Shown here piece after piece: positions 16,234 through 26,555 of a stretch of DNA of 64,000 nt. The notes below the pieces were generated by a model. The model was not told where the DNA came from. It made no database searches and worked only from the letters and a program-made list of their open reading frames with translations. The first letter of the stretch is position 1, and each line of letters starts with the position of its first letter. Made by a program: the position numbers and the translations under genes. Source of the stretch: Bacteroidota bacterium (lineage in GTDB: Bacteria > Bacteroidota > Bacteroidia > B-17B0 > Aurantibacillaceae); NCBI GenBank assembly GCA_016711805.1, contig JADJSH010000007.1, forward strand, positions 124,001 to 188,000. Reading direction: 5' to 3'.

Positions 16234-16833
16234 ATGAAAATTTTAGCAATCCTATTTCTTAGTTTAATTTTTATAACCAGCTATGGGCAAGCCCCCGAAT
16301 TTAATGGACATACTTGGCAAGCGCCGTATCACCTTTCAAATCCTACTAATTGGGGTGCTGAGCGCTTCCCCATTCCTGTTGGTTTTGCACCACAAATTCC
16401 TTACAAAGGTGTGGAGGATATTCGTTTTACGCCAGGCTGGGCAAAAGCTGCGAGTGATGAGTATTGGACTTATGCCTTTTTGTGGTATTTGGATGGAGAC
16501 GTAAAAATAGATGTTAAAACCATTGAGAGTAATTTAAAACTATACTATACAGGATTAATTACAGCCAATGGCAGTACTATTTCTACTCCAATATTAACGT
16601 CATTTAAAGAAATAACAAAAGACAGCAATGATTTAAAAACCTATCTAGGAACTATTAGTCTGTTAGATTATATGGCTAAACAACCCATGGTTCTCAATTG
16701 TAAAGTGCATATAGCATCTTGTACAGATAAAACTAAAACGTTTATCTTTTACGAGTTATCGCCAAAGCCTTTATCTCATATTATTTGGCAAAGCCTTGAT
16801 GCCTTATGGACGGAATTTAAATGTAAAAAATAA
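16234..16833 (+). CDS. Hypothetical secreted protein
   Basis: 199 residues from ATG 16234; a TTG at 16222 would add four residues before the signal peptide. The signal MKILAILFLSLIFITSYGQ is clear. The mature protein has EFNGHTWQAPYHLSNPTNWG and a region around FTPGWAKAASDEYWTYAFLW, with no recognised domain. It may be transcribed with the upstream propeller gene (66-base gap) and the next gene (51-base gap). No function assigned. Confidence 0.65.
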   Translation: MKILAILFLSLIFITSYGQAPEFNGHTWQAPYHLSNPTNWGAERFPIPVGFAPQIPYKGVEDIRFTPGWAKAASDEYWTYAFLWYLDGDVKIDVKTIESNLKLYYTGLITANGSTISTPILTSFKEITKDSNDLKTYLGTISLLDYMAKQPMVLNCKVHIASCTDKTKTFIFYELSPKPLSHIIWQSLDALWTEFKCKK

Positions 16834-16884
16834 TACATAAGTTTTCAATTTCTTTAGTAATTTTATTTTTCATAAATTAAAATC

Positions 16885-17274
16885 ATGTCAAATAAAAAAT
16901 CAGTTTTAGTAATAGGAATAGATCCAAAATGTATTGATTTTTCCTCTCCAGAATTTACAGCAATGCCAGGCATTACTGCCGAAAAAGTATTCATGGGAAT
17001 TACAGGTTCCATTAATGCACTCAATGATATTGGTTACGATGCCGAATTGTGTTGGACAGATTTAGGTAAAACTGCTATTGAGACTATAAAAACACATTTG
17101 CAAAAAAGACCTTTTGATTGCGTATTAATTGGAGCAGGAATTAGAAAAGTAGATTCAAATTTTAGCTTATTCGAAAACATGATAAACGTTGTTCATGAGT
17201 ATGCGCCAAAAGCCAAAATTTGTTTTAATACAAATCCAATGGATACGGTACAATCGGTTCAACGCTGGGTTTAA
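16885..17274 (+). CDS. Conserved hypothetical protein, Rossmann-like
   Basis: 129 residues without a signal peptide. It opens with a hydrophobic strand SVLVIGIDPKCIDF, and has a second strand DCVLIGAGIRKV, giving an alternating beta-alpha pattern. I recall similar short proteins in several phyla but no function. It ends 4 bases inside the convergent alkylation-repair-like gene. Confidence 0.65.
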   Translation: MSNKKSVLVIGIDPKCIDFSSPEFTAMPGITAEKVFMGITGSINALNDIGYDAELCWTDLGKTAIETIKTHLQKRPFDCVLIGAGIRKVDSNFSLFENMINVVHEYAPKAKICFNTNPMDTVQSVQRWV

Positions 17275-17978
17275 CACCTAGCCATTTTTTTCTTTTTGCC
17301 AAGTGTTCCTTTATCTTTTACTTTATTAATATAAATGGCGGCATCTGGCACTTTACATGCTGTCCCATCGGTATTCACTTTTACAGCGCCAATTTTTTTT
17401 GAAGCATTCATCGCTGCATCTGTTAATGCTGGTACAAAACATCCTGCTGCAATCACAAAACCATTCATGTTTGAGCGTACTCTGTTGCTCACAGTATGAA
17501 TTTCTTTTTCTACTCGTGTGATTAATTTTTTTAAGGCAGGAATATCTAATTCACTATCTGGCTTAATTGACATCACGCTTGATAACGTTGCCCAACCAGC
17601 GGTTGCAACATGTTCGGTTTTTGAATCAATCCACTCTAAGGCTAACTCATAACCAAAATGACTTTCAGCAGCAATCCATGGCACCGCATACTCACTAATA
17701 TTAGTTGACTCTGCTTGTTTTACCCAAAGCGATAAATCCTTCTTGGTCATTTTATCTTCATCGGCAATTAATCCTGCTAAATACATAGCATCAGCATTGC
17801 CAGTAGCATAAAGATCTTTAGCCAGCTGATAATCTTTCTTCACTTTTTTCTGAATCACTTTTAGGTATTCAATCTTCACACCAAAAAGAGGCTCTTTAAT
17901 GCCGTGTTTCAAAAATATATTTTTTACACCTGCGTTTCCTTTGGCTTCTAATTCAGCCATAATCTCTTTTACAGTCAT
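17271..17978 (-). CDS. DNA alkylation repair protein (AlkD-like HEAT-repeat family)
   Basis: 235 residues, all-helical. Features of the family: FLKHGIKEPLFGVKIEYLKVIQKK at the start, VPWIAAESHFGYELALEWIDS, and WATLSSVMSIKPDSE. AlkD-type glycosylases excise alkylated purines without base flipping. The C-terminus is extended by a Lys-rich tail (KDKGTLGKKKKMARC). This sub-group differs from characterised AlkC/AlkD enzymes, so activity is inferred only. Transcribed alone. Confidence 0.8.
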   Translation of the reverse strand: MTVKEIMAELEAKGNAGVKNIFLKHGIKEPLFGVKIEYLKVIQKKVKKDYQLAKDLYATGNADAMYLAGLIADEDKMTKKDLSLWVKQAESTNISEYAVPWIAAESHFGYELALEWIDSKTEHVATAGWATLSSVMSIKPDSELDIPALKKLITRVEKEIHTVSNRVRSNMNGFVIAAGCFVPALTDAAMNASKKIGAVKVNTDGTACKVPDAAIYINKVKDKGTLGKKKKMARC

Positions 17979-18053
17979 TATTCAGATAATTTTGTTATTT
18001 ATAAAACTAAGAAATTTATTTTTAAATTAGGCTATTCTTAATTTAAATACCCA

Positions 18054-18542
18054 TTGAAACCACTTGTAGATAAACTCTATCTTTTAGAAAAATTTCCTGG
18101 CAAAGGCGGTTGGACATTTACTCGCATTCCCGAAATACCACAAGATAAAAAAGCCCATTTTGGTTGGGTAAAAGTAAGAGGTACCATTGATGGTTATGAA
18201 ATTAGAAAATACCATTTGATGCCCATGGGAAATGGCATGTTATTTTTGCCTGTGAAAGCAGAAATTAGAAAACATACCAAGAAAAAAGAAGGTGATTTTG
18301 TACATGTGATTTTGTATCCTGATAACGAACCTTTAGAAGTTCCAGATGAAATGTTGATGTGTTTACAAGATGAACCAGAAGCTTTGCATTTTTTTAATTC
18401 CATCTCCGAAAGCGAACAGAAATTTTACATTCAATGGATTTACTCCGCTAAAAAAGAAGAAACAAAAATTGATCGATTAGCAAAAACCATTAATCGTTTG
18501 CATAAGAAATTAAAACTATATGATAAAGAAAAGACGGATTAA
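18054..18542 (+). CDS. DUF1905/OmdA (YdeI-like) domain protein
   Basis: 162 residues from a TTG start. The first half matches DUF1905 (beta-barrel: GGWTFTRIPEIPQDKK, VRGTIDGYEIRKYHLMPMGNGMLFLPVKAEIRK, here residues about 18-75). The second half matches the OmdA/YdeI helical bundle (PDEMLMCLQDEPEALHFFNS, IQWIYSAKKEETKIDRLAKT). Function is unsettled in the literature, with a possible link to stress or antimicrobial tolerance in some species. It stands alone between divergent and same-strand genes. Confidence 0.82.
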   Translation: MKPLVDKLYLLEKFPGKGGWTFTRIPEIPQDKKAHFGWVKVRGTIDGYEIRKYHLMPMGNGMLFLPVKAEIRKHTKKKEGDFVHVILYPDNEPLEVPDEMLMCLQDEPEALHFFNSISESEQKFYIQWIYSAKKEETKIDRLAKTINRLHKKLKLYDKEKTD

Positions 18543-18632
18543 ATTATAAAAAGACTCGTCTTTCAATTCCGATTTTTTTCATAAATTAGATTGTCCGTAA
18601 TCTTTTCCTTTTAAACTTTAAAAAAGAATCAT

Positions 18633-20054
18633 TTGAAAAAGAATTTACTTGTACTACTTGCATTGTTTTTGATAAAAACAATGCAATCTCAATGTTTGCA
18701 GCCTGTAAACTTTCAGCTACAAAAAAATTTGGCAATGCCTTTTCCTACCATTCAGCTAAATATGACTGCACACAGAGATACATCTGCCTCAAAACCCTAT
18801 TTATATATCTCGGGCAAAGGTGCTGGTTTACTAATTTATAATATTTCAAGTATTACATCCCCTACTTTGGTAACTACTATAGGAATTTCATCTTTTAATG
18901 GGCTGCATGTGATGAGCTCAACTCAATCAGGAAATTATTTGTATTTAGCATTAGGCGATCATTTTAACGCAAGTGCTCAAAAATCCGGAATGGCAATTGT
19001 TAACATTTCAAATCCAGCTAGTCCCACCGTAACAGCAACATATTCATTTACTGCAAATAGTGGGGCGGGTCAGGTAGCTGTAGAAGGAAATTACGCTTAT
19101 CTATCTGCCATGCAAAATGGAATTATCGTTTTAAATGTTACTAATAAATCAAACATTATTCAAGAATCCGTTTTTAAACCGAGTATACATTTTCCTAAAA
19201 TAAATCCTGATGCTTCTGAACAACTAAAAATTAATGTGAGACAAATTGCTGCTAAAAATGATATTTTGTATTTATGTTATGATGCGGGAGGCGTTCGCAT
19301 TGTAAATGCAACTAACAAAACAACTTTAGTGGAAACAGGACAATATTCAAATCCTGCTTTAATTAATAGAGCTAGAGCGTATAATAATTTAGTACTTAAT
19401 GATTCATTAGTTTATGTGGCAACAGATTATTGTGGAATGGAAATATTAAATGTAAAAGACACTTCACAAATTACACAAACAAGTTGGTGGAACCCATGGA
19501 ATTGTGAAACTGCATCAAATACCTGGACCAACAGTCAAGGACATACTAACGAAATTGAATTTGATCCAACTTGTAAATTAATCTTTATGAGTGCTGGCAG
19601 AAGCGATGTGTTTGCTATCAATGTAAATAATCCTCTAGCTCCAGATTCATGTGCAAGATTTGGAATTCCAACAGATAGTTTAGGAAGTTGGGGAATTGGT
19701 AGATACAATAATCAGTTATATGTATCATATATTTATGCTGCAATTCCATTTTATGCAAATTGGGGAGGAACAAAAATTTTAACGTACGATAATAACTGCA
19801 GCTCAACAGGAATACAGAAGCTGAAATTCAAAGAAGAAGTAAGTCTATTTCCAAATCCTGTTATCAGCAATTTATATTTAAACAATTTAACGAATGAGTC
19901 ATGGCATTACAAAATAATAAATACTTTAGGTCAAGAATGTAAAGTTGGAGAGTCCTTAAATAATATAGATGTGTCTGAACTAAAGGCAGGCAATTACTCC
20001 ATTAGATTGTTTTCAAAAACCAGTTCAAAAACTATAAAGTTTATAAAAGAGTAA
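18633..20054 (+). CDS. T9SS cargo with LVIVD repeats and type A sorting domain
   Basis: 473 residues from TTG 18633, with signal MKKNLLVLLALFLIKTMQSQ. The mature protein has repeated short beta units of the LVIVD type (AIVNISNPASPTVTATYSF, NGIIVLNVTNKSNIIQES, VRIVNATNKTTLVETGQYS, MEILNVKDTSQITQTSWW), which build a propeller seen in surface proteins. The last 80 residues are a Por secretion system sorting domain: VSLFPNPVISNLYL, a central INTLGQECKV, and ISELKAGNYSIRLF-like end, finishing KTIKFIKE. The protein should cross the outer membrane by T9SS. Substrate or ligand not known. Confidence 0.85.
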   Translation: MKKNLLVLLALFLIKTMQSQCLQPVNFQLQKNLAMPFPTIQLNMTAHRDTSASKPYLYISGKGAGLLIYNISSITSPTLVTTIGISSFNGLHVMSSTQSGNYLYLALGDHFNASAQKSGMAIVNISNPASPTVTATYSFTANSGAGQVAVEGNYAYLSAMQNGIIVLNVTNKSNIIQESVFKPSIHFPKINPDASEQLKINVRQIAAKNDILYLCYDAGGVRIVNATNKTTLVETGQYSNPALINRARAYNNLVLNDSLVYVATDYCGMEILNVKDTSQITQTSWWNPWNCETASNTWTNSQGHTNEIEFDPTCKLIFMSAGRSDVFAINVNNPLAPDSCARFGIPTDSLGSWGIGRYNNQLYVSYIYAAIPFYANWGGTKILTYDNNCSSTGIQKLKFKEEVSLFPNPVISNLYLNNLTNESWHYKIINTLGQECKVGESLNNIDVSELKAGNYSIRLFSKTSSKTIKFIKE

Positions 20055-20059
20055 TTGTA

Positions 20060-20902
20060 TTACTCTTTTCCTAACACTTCTGTAGCTTCCATTACAATCA
20101 TTTTCACATTTTGATCGTACTCTAAAACTAATTGTTTTAAGGGTGTCAATTTATTCTTGTCAATCATCAAAAAAATAATGTCCTTATATTCTGTATCCCC
20201 CAAATCATTTCCTTTTATTATTGTTCCAGATATTCCAAGGTTCTCTGTAATAATTAAACTTAATTCTTTTAAGCTTTTAGCAGATGATATATGAACTATT
20301 TTTTGACTATTAGCTCCAACTAAAATTAAGTCAATTATTTTAGAGCCAACATAAATACTAATCAAACTCCAAAGCGCTAACTCCATACTATTAAAAACAA
20401 ATCCTGCTGAAGCCACCACTAATGCATCCAATACTAAAATAACCGTACTCGTTTTAATACTTGTATTTGCCGCAATAATTTTTGCCAAAATAGTTCCGCC
20501 ACCTGCCGATGCTCCGCCTTTAAATATTAAACCAAGTCCTGCACCAACAGTTACGCCACCATATAAAGTAGCCAACATTAAATTATTACTCAAACTTTGC
20601 AGTTGAATAACTTTAGCTAATAAATCCACAAAAAATACAATACTCGCAATGCATATAATCGTATTAATGGCAAATTTTTTACCTAAGTATTTTAAGCTCA
20701 CCAATAATAATGGAATATTAATTAATGCCATTAACAAGCCAATTGATAAATGAAAAACATGATTCAATACTATTGCTAAACCTGCTGTTCCACCTGTAGC
20801 AATATGGTTAGGAGATAAAAAACCAACAATGCCAAGAGACATGACAAAGCTTCCTAAAACAATGAAACCATAATTTAGCAACTCTGTTTTGTAACTCTTC
20901 AT
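20060..20902 (-). CDS. YitT-family membrane protein (DUF161/DUF2179)
   Basis: 280 residues. Five to six transmembrane helices (LLNYGFIVLGSFVMSLGIVGFL, IGLLMALINIPLLLVSL and others) include the family signature AGLGLIFKGGASAGGGTILA. The C-terminal DUF2179 domain of about 80 residues (KIVHISSAKSLKELSLII to ATEVLGKE) is cytoplasmic, and may bind a small ligand. Convergent with the LVIVD gene at only 5 bases. Transport substrate unknown. Confidence 0.9.
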   Translation of the reverse strand: MKSYKTELLNYGFIVLGSFVMSLGIVGFLSPNHIATGGTAGLAIVLNHVFHLSIGLLMALINIPLLLVSLKYLGKKFAINTIICIASIVFFVDLLAKVIQLQSLSNNLMLATLYGGVTVGAGLGLIFKGGASAGGGTILAKIIAANTSIKTSTVILVLDALVVASAGFVFNSMELALWSLISIYVGSKIIDLILVGANSQKIVHISSAKSLKELSLIITENLGISGTIIKGNDLGDTEYKDIIFLMIDKNKLTPLKQLVLEYDQNVKMIVMEATEVLGKE

Positions 20903-21012
20903 ATTAAATACTTAAACATAAAGGCTAAAAGTACGAAATAGCCTTTGTTAAATTAGTTCTTAAAGAGAGATAAATCAATATTAATGATAATTTTGTTGCC
21001 TTAATTAATTTT

Positions 21013-23166
21013 ATGAAGAAAAGTAATCATATATGGAGTTTCTCTACTGTTGGTGGAGTAAAGCGTGTGAATTTAGAATCTGGTTCAGATTTAATACACC
21101 TTGAAGAATTGGATCCAAAATTATGGACAGCCTTAAGTTGCCCTGTAAATGGATTAGAGATTGATAAGAAAACATTAGAGATTATTGATGCTGATAAAGA
21201 CGGGCAAATACGCGTGCCAGAAATTATTGAAGCGGTAAATTGGATTACATCTATTTTAAGAAACCCTGATGATTTATTGAAACAAGAAGCGGTGTTTTCT
21301 TTAACATCAATCAATGATTCAACCGAACTAGGAAAAAATCTTTTAGACTCCGCAAAAATTATTTTAAAAAATTTAGGTAAAGAAGGCTCAACGATATTAA
21401 CCGTTGAAGAAACATCTGATACAGAAAAAATATTTGCTGGTACAAAATTTAATGGTGATGGTATTATCACAGAAGACTCAACTTCTTCACCTGAATTGAT
21501 TGCTCTTTTAAATGAAATTATTCAAACATCAGGTTCAATTGCTGATAGAGGTGGTAAGCAAGGTATTACAGCTGAAACTTTACAACTATTTATAGAAAAT
21601 TGCGAAAAGTATTCGGCTTGGTACGCCAAAAAAGAAGCGGATGTAAAAACCATTTTCCCATTAGGAGACATCACTGGCGGAGCGTATCAAAATTTTTTAT
21701 CCATCAAATCAAAAGTAGATGATTATTTTATTCGTTGTCGCTTAGCAGCTTTCGACACACAATCTACTGAAGTATTAAATTTACAAGTAGCACGTGTTGA
21801 AACAATTACAGCGCGAGATTTATCGAGCTGCATTGAAGAAATTGCAGCTTACCCATTAGCAAAAATAGAAGCCCATAAATCATTACCTGTATCTACTGGA
21901 ATTAATCCAGCATGGGAAAAAGCCATTAGTGATTTCAAAACTCTAACAGTGAGTGTTTTATTTCCAAATAAAGATACTATTACAGAAACTGAATGGAACA
22001 AGATTGCTGAAACCTTTGCACCCTATGCACAATGGAAATCAGAAAAAGAAGGAGATCTTGTTGAAGGATTAGGAATAGAAAGAGTTCGTGCCATTTTAGT
22101 AGGTACTGAAAAAAATCAGTTGCAAACTTTAATTGAACAAGATAAAGCTTTAGAGCAGGAAGCCACAAATATTATTTTAGTAGATAAATTGGTTCGCTAC
22201 CACCGCGATATGTTTACCCTATTGAAAAACTTTGTAACCTTTTTTGATTTTTATACGCCTGGTTCTAAAGCCATTTTTCAAGCAGGTACATTATACATCG
22301 ATCAAAGAAGTTGTGATTTATGTATCAAAGTATCAGATATGGCTAAACACGCAACCATGGTGTCGTTTAGTGGCATGTATTTAATGTATTGCGATTGTAC
22401 ATCAAGAGCAACTAACGAAAAAATGACCATTGTTGCTGCCTTAACTAACGGTGACATTGATAATTTAGTGGTTGGTAAAAATGCTTTATTCTATGATAGA
22501 AATGGATTAGATTGGGATGCAACGGTTATTAAAATTGTAGATAATCCAATTAGTATTCGTCAGGCATTTTTCTCTCCATACCGTAAAGTATCTCGTTTTA
22601 TTGAAACACAAGTAAATAAAATGGCAGCGGCACAAGATGACAAAGTAAATGCTGATTTAACAAAAGGTGTAGAAAGTGTTCCAGTAAAAGTAGAAGAAGC
22701 GAAAGCAAAAAAAGATCCACCAGCACCATTTGACGTTGGTAAATTTGTGGGGATTTTTGCCGCTATTGGATTAGCCGTTGGTGCAATTGGAACTGCCCTT
22801 GCATCGGTTGTAGCAGGTTTCTTAGGTTTAACTTGGTGGAAAATGCCAATTGCCTTTTGTGGGTTATTGCTTTTAATTTCTGGGCCATCAATGATTATTG
22901 CTTATTTAAAATTACGTAAACGTAACTTGGCACCTTTATTAGATGCTAATGGTTGGGCGATTAACGCGAGTGCTGTTGTAAATATCCAATTTGGAAATAC
23001 ACTGACGCACTTAGCTGAATTACCAAAAGGTGCAAAAATTAATTTAAATGATCCTTTCACTAAAAAGAAACAACCTATTCTTCCAGCAATATTTATTTTA
23101 TCATTATTGGCAGGAGCTGCGCTTTATTTCTTATGGAAACTAGGATATATTCATCTTCCGTTTTAA
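21013..23166 (+). CDS. Large protein with EF-hand and C-terminal membrane segments
   Basis: 717 residues. An EF-hand loop is clear at D59-E70 (DADKDGQIRVPE, with Asp 59, 61 and 63 and Glu 70). A weaker calcium-like loop follows near 145 (NGDGIITED). The middle is a large soluble domain with two CxxC-like sites (RSCDLCIKVSD; MYCDCTSRA). The C-terminus has about three membrane helices (FAAIGLAVGAIGTALASVVAGFL, PIAFCGLLLLISGPSMIIAYL-like, FILSLLAGAALYFLWKLG). I know related uncharacterised proteins only vaguely; I do not recognise the function. A possible -7 element TAATTTTG lies at 20988. Confidence 0.75.
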   Translation: MKKSNHIWSFSTVGGVKRVNLESGSDLIHLEELDPKLWTALSCPVNGLEIDKKTLEIIDADKDGQIRVPEIIEAVNWITSILRNPDDLLKQEAVFSLTSINDSTELGKNLLDSAKIILKNLGKEGSTILTVEETSDTEKIFAGTKFNGDGIITEDSTSSPELIALLNEIIQTSGSIADRGGKQGITAETLQLFIENCEKYSAWYAKKEADVKTIFPLGDITGGAYQNFLSIKSKVDDYFIRCRLAAFDTQSTEVLNLQVARVETITARDLSSCIEEIAAYPLAKIEAHKSLPVSTGINPAWEKAISDFKTLTVSVLFPNKDTITETEWNKIAETFAPYAQWKSEKEGDLVEGLGIERVRAILVGTEKNQLQTLIEQDKALEQEATNIILVDKLVRYHRDMFTLLKNFVTFFDFYTPGSKAIFQAGTLYIDQRSCDLCIKVSDMAKHATMVSFSGMYLMYCDCTSRATNEKMTIVAALTNGDIDNLVVGKNALFYDRNGLDWDATVIKIVDNPISIRQAFFSPYRKVSRFIETQVNKMAAAQDDKVNADLTKGVESVPVKVEEAKAKKDPPAPFDVGKFVGIFAAIGLAVGAIGTALASVVAGFLGLTWWKMPIAFCGLLLLISGPSMIIAYLKLRKRNLAPLLDANGWAINASAVVNIQFGNTLTHLAELPKGAKINLNDPFTKKKQPILPAIFILSLLAGAALYFLWKLGYIHLPF

Positions 23167-23186
23167 TTAAAATAAAATCTCAAACT

Positions 23187-23221
23187 AAAAAAACCGCCCC
23201 ATACAATAAGGCGGTTTTTTT
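23187..23221. terminator. Bidirectional terminator between the EF-hand gene and porE-like gene
   Basis: A 12-base arm AAAAAAACCGCC pairs perfectly with GGCGGTTTTTTT across an 11-base loop, flanked by A on the left and T on the right. It therefore serves both converging genes. Confidence 0.9.
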
Positions 23222-23241
23222 ACAATTAAACTTTTTAAAAA

Positions 23242-25457
23242 TTAAAACTTAGTAATCAAGAACTCTGTTCTACGATTGGCTTGGTGTTCATCTTCTGAGC
23301 AAGATGATACAACTTTACCTTCGCAAGCACAACCATTGATGAGTTTGCTTTCACCATAACCCTTACCAACGATTCTGTTTTTAGCAACACCTTTTGATAC
23401 GATGTAAGCAGCTGATGATTTAGCACGTTTATCAGATAAAGATAAGTTGTAAGCTTTTGATGAACGACAATCTGTATGCGAACCCAACTCAATGGTCATC
23501 GTTGGATTTTCTTGCATCACTTTCACGATTTTGTCTAGTTCTTTTGCAGCATCAGCACGGATGTTCCATTTTGCTAAATCAAAATAAATAGGATTGATTT
23601 GGATAACCTTAGCAATATCTGCTCCAATTTCTAACTTCTGCATTGTTTCTTTTAAGTCGATAACAGTATTCATGTCTAAAGTAATCTCGTAGTTTTTCTC
23701 TACAGTAATGTATCCTTCTTTCTCATACTTAATGGTAAACTGTAATTTGTCTCCAGGTTTCTTGCCTTTAATAATATCCGTAAAAGTTCCTGTAGCATCT
23801 GTGGCGTATGTTTTTGGTAAGTTAGTAGCCTTATCAGTAAAGGTGGTTTTAACGCCATCTATTGGTGATGCTGTTTTAGCATCCGTTACATTACACATCA
23901 ATTTGTATTTAGGGAACAAGCCAATATCTTTTCTATTATCGCCCACGACGAGTTTACCAACTGGTACTAAACGATCGTAATACTTAACACGCTCTTTGGC
24001 GCCTACAAAATATTCTTTGCTTGGGTCGTTAATAGGAAACATGTACTCAGCTTTTGCATTTACTTTAGCGGAATCAATCACCAATTTATTGTTATCTAAT
24101 AAATACACCCAAGCATTATTAATAATTTCTTTATTGCTTTCATCAAACACAATACCACTCAACGTAACACCCATCAATGGTTCTTTAGAACGGAAGAAAT
24201 AAATATCATCTTTTCCTTTTCCGCCAGTTCTGTTAGAAGAGAAGTACCCTGTTTTTAAATCGTTGTTCAAGGCGAAACCAAAGTCATCAAAGTTGGAGTT
24301 GATGGGGTAACCTAAACTTTGTGGTTCAAAATAGGCATCCATCGCTGGAACCGTAAAGTATAAATCTAAACCACCTAAGCCTGCTCTTCCATCCGTTGAG
24401 AAAAATAAGGTTCCATCTTCATGCACATAGGGGAACATTTCTCTTCCTTCGGTATTAATAGCTTGTCCTAAGTTCTCTGGTTTTTGCCATTGACCGTTTA
24501 CGTTTTCTGATAAGTATAAGTCGGTTTGTCCGTAACCTCCTGGCATGTCTGATACAAAGTATAGACGCTTTCCATCTTTGGTAACCGTGGCATGTCCTAC
24601 GGAATAATCATTAGAGTTAAAGGGAAAGTTTTCTGGTTTGGATAATTTACCTTCAGCGTCTTTCGTTAAGATGTAGAGTTTTAAATTAATGACGTTTACG
24701 GCTACCCCTTTTATCTTTTTAACGATGATATTACTCTTAGTTAAATAAACCGTTTTTTCATCGGCTGATAAAGATGCTGGTCCATCATGGTAAGTACTAG
24801 AAATCGTTTTTGCCATGGGCACAGTCGATTCAAACTTTAAAGAATCTTTTTGTTGGAAGTGTACATGTCGATAAAATAACTATCGTCCCATGCAAAGGTT
24901 TTGTTTCTGGCAGCGGTGTTTCTTCTATTAGAGGCAAATAAGACAGCTTGATTTTTATTGAAGAACACAGGAGAAAATTCTGCATTCTCTGTATTAATCG
25001 CTTCCACGTTGGTGACTTTATAAGCCGCTGAATCTTCTTTTAATTGTTTAACGTAGTTCTTGTTTTTAGAGTGATTCTTTGTGATCAGATTGTCTTTACG
25101 TTTTTGCTCAATTAAGCTTAAGGCGTTTTCTGCTTCGGTGTATTTTTGATTGTACTTTAAGCATTGTAAATAGTTAATCAAATCTGCTTCGGTAGTGGTG
25201 GCTGCAAATTTGGCTTGTAAGTTTTTATAGGCTTCTTCGGCTTTTACAAAGTCATAGATCTTAAAATAAGAGATAGCCAAGCGACGCATGTTTTCTTCGG
25301 TAGGTGTATCTGTTTTTACTAAGCTCTTATAATAATCAGCAGCAGCTAAATACGACAATTCATTATACAATTGATCTGCCTTCTTTTGAAACAGGGATTG
25401 AGCGTGGATACTACTTAATGAAAATAATAGAGTTATTGCTAAAATAAGTTTCTTCAT
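23242..25457 (-). CDS. PorE-like OmpA-family protein (TPR, WD40-like PD40, OmpA), frameshifted
   Basis: The N-terminal part (25457 to 24837) has a signal peptide MKKLILAITLLFSLSSIHAQ, a TPR-like region (DQLYNELSYLAAADYYKSLV) and the start of a PD40 propeller. It runs out of frame after FIDMYTSNKK. The other part (to 23242) holds more propeller blades (YFVSDMPGGYGQTDLY, LFFSTDGRAGLGGLDLY, YFSSNRTGGKGKDDIY), a carboxypeptidase-like fold, and an OmpA domain (IYFDLAKWNIR, ELGSHTDCRSSKAYNLSLS). One missing A in the run at 24847-24851 joins them (NKKDSLKFESTVPMAK). PorE-type proteins anchor the T9SS to peptidoglycan. The gene is third in a row after the adhesin and PorP-like genes. Confidence 0.85.
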
Positions 25458-25504
25458 AAATATAAATTATAGTTCGGTCGTAAGTTTTTTATCTTTTTTA
25501 TCTC

Positions 25505-26430
25505 TTAAAAATAGCGTGGCGATTTAAATCCTTTGGCTTTACTTCTTAAATCGTAGCTAATCATAATTTCATGAGAGCCTACACTAAATTTTTGTAAAGA
25601 GGTTAATTGATAATCGTAAGCGTAGCCAATTCTTAAATTCTGACTAATGTTGTACATGATGTTTAAACCTGTTGCTGCTTTATGACGATACATCGCTCCT
25701 ATCCATAATTTTTCATAAAACAAAAACGATAAGTTTCCTTCAATTGATAAAGGTGCATTGTTTACATATTTCACAATAAAGGATGGACGCATATTAATCG
25801 CTGGATTTAATTTAACAACAATGCCTCCAAAAGCATAGTAGTGATTCTCTTGTAAAGCGGATTGATCTGCAGCTAAATTTATTTTGTTTTTTACTAAGCG
25901 TGGTGTGGAGATTCCGATGTAATGTCTCTTGCCGTAATAGTATAAGCCTGCACCAATGTTAAACAAATTCTTTTTGTATTGAAATCCTTCTAAGTATATT
26001 TCATCGGTATTGTCGTTGATTCTTAGGTTAGAAAAGTCTTGTCTGAAAAATCAACGCCTGCTTTTACACCAAAAGCTAAACGGTTGTTTTTCTTATTCAC
26101 TTTAATGCTATAGGCTAAATCTGCATACACGCCTGTGTTTTTAGTCACACCTAATTGGTCATTCAACACAGTTAAACCAATACCAATGTTTTCGGTTTTT
26201 AATGGCGAGTGAATAGACAATACTTGCGTTTTAGGAGCACCTTTTAAGTTCGTCCACTGGTCACGCACCGTTCCTGTTACCTGTATCGCTTCCTGACTTC
26301 CTGCATAGGCTGGGTTCAATAACACAGGATTAAAGAAATACATACTGTGCTGTGTTTCTTGTTGGGCTTTCAGTGTTCCTATTAGTAATAGTAACAGTGA
26401 GCTTAACGTTATGGCTATTTGTTTTTTCAT
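25505..26430 (-). CDS. PorP/SprF-family outer-membrane protein, frameshifted
   Basis: Signal MKKQIAITLSSLLLLLIGTLKAQ is followed by the classic start QETQHSMYFFNPVLLNPAYAG of PorP/SprF, a 14-strand-like barrel used by T9SS and often dedicated to one gene's partner cargo. The frame ends early at FSDKTFLT, and the rest (FNIGAGLYYYGKRHYIGIST, YAYDYQLTSLQKFSVGSHEI) continues in another frame. Adding one T to the run opposite 26046-26050 restores VDFFRQDFSNLRIND. Total about 309 residues, normal. It lies between the giant adhesin and the PorE-like gene, the usual order for a type B sorting-domain cargo with its SprF. Confidence 0.88.
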
Positions 26431-26555
26431 ATCTTCTTTTATTTAATGGAACACAGATGACACAGATAATGCTGATGTTCACTGATTTCTTTTGTCTCCT
26501 ATATTTTATTATTACTGTTCAATTGTCTCTTTTGTCTTGATTCCCTTATGTCTTT

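Noticed and set aside
26431..26555. ACACAGATGACACAGAT stretch between the adhesin and PorP-like genes
   Set aside because: It looks like a common low-complexity motif in this phylum; nothing further supports a function.
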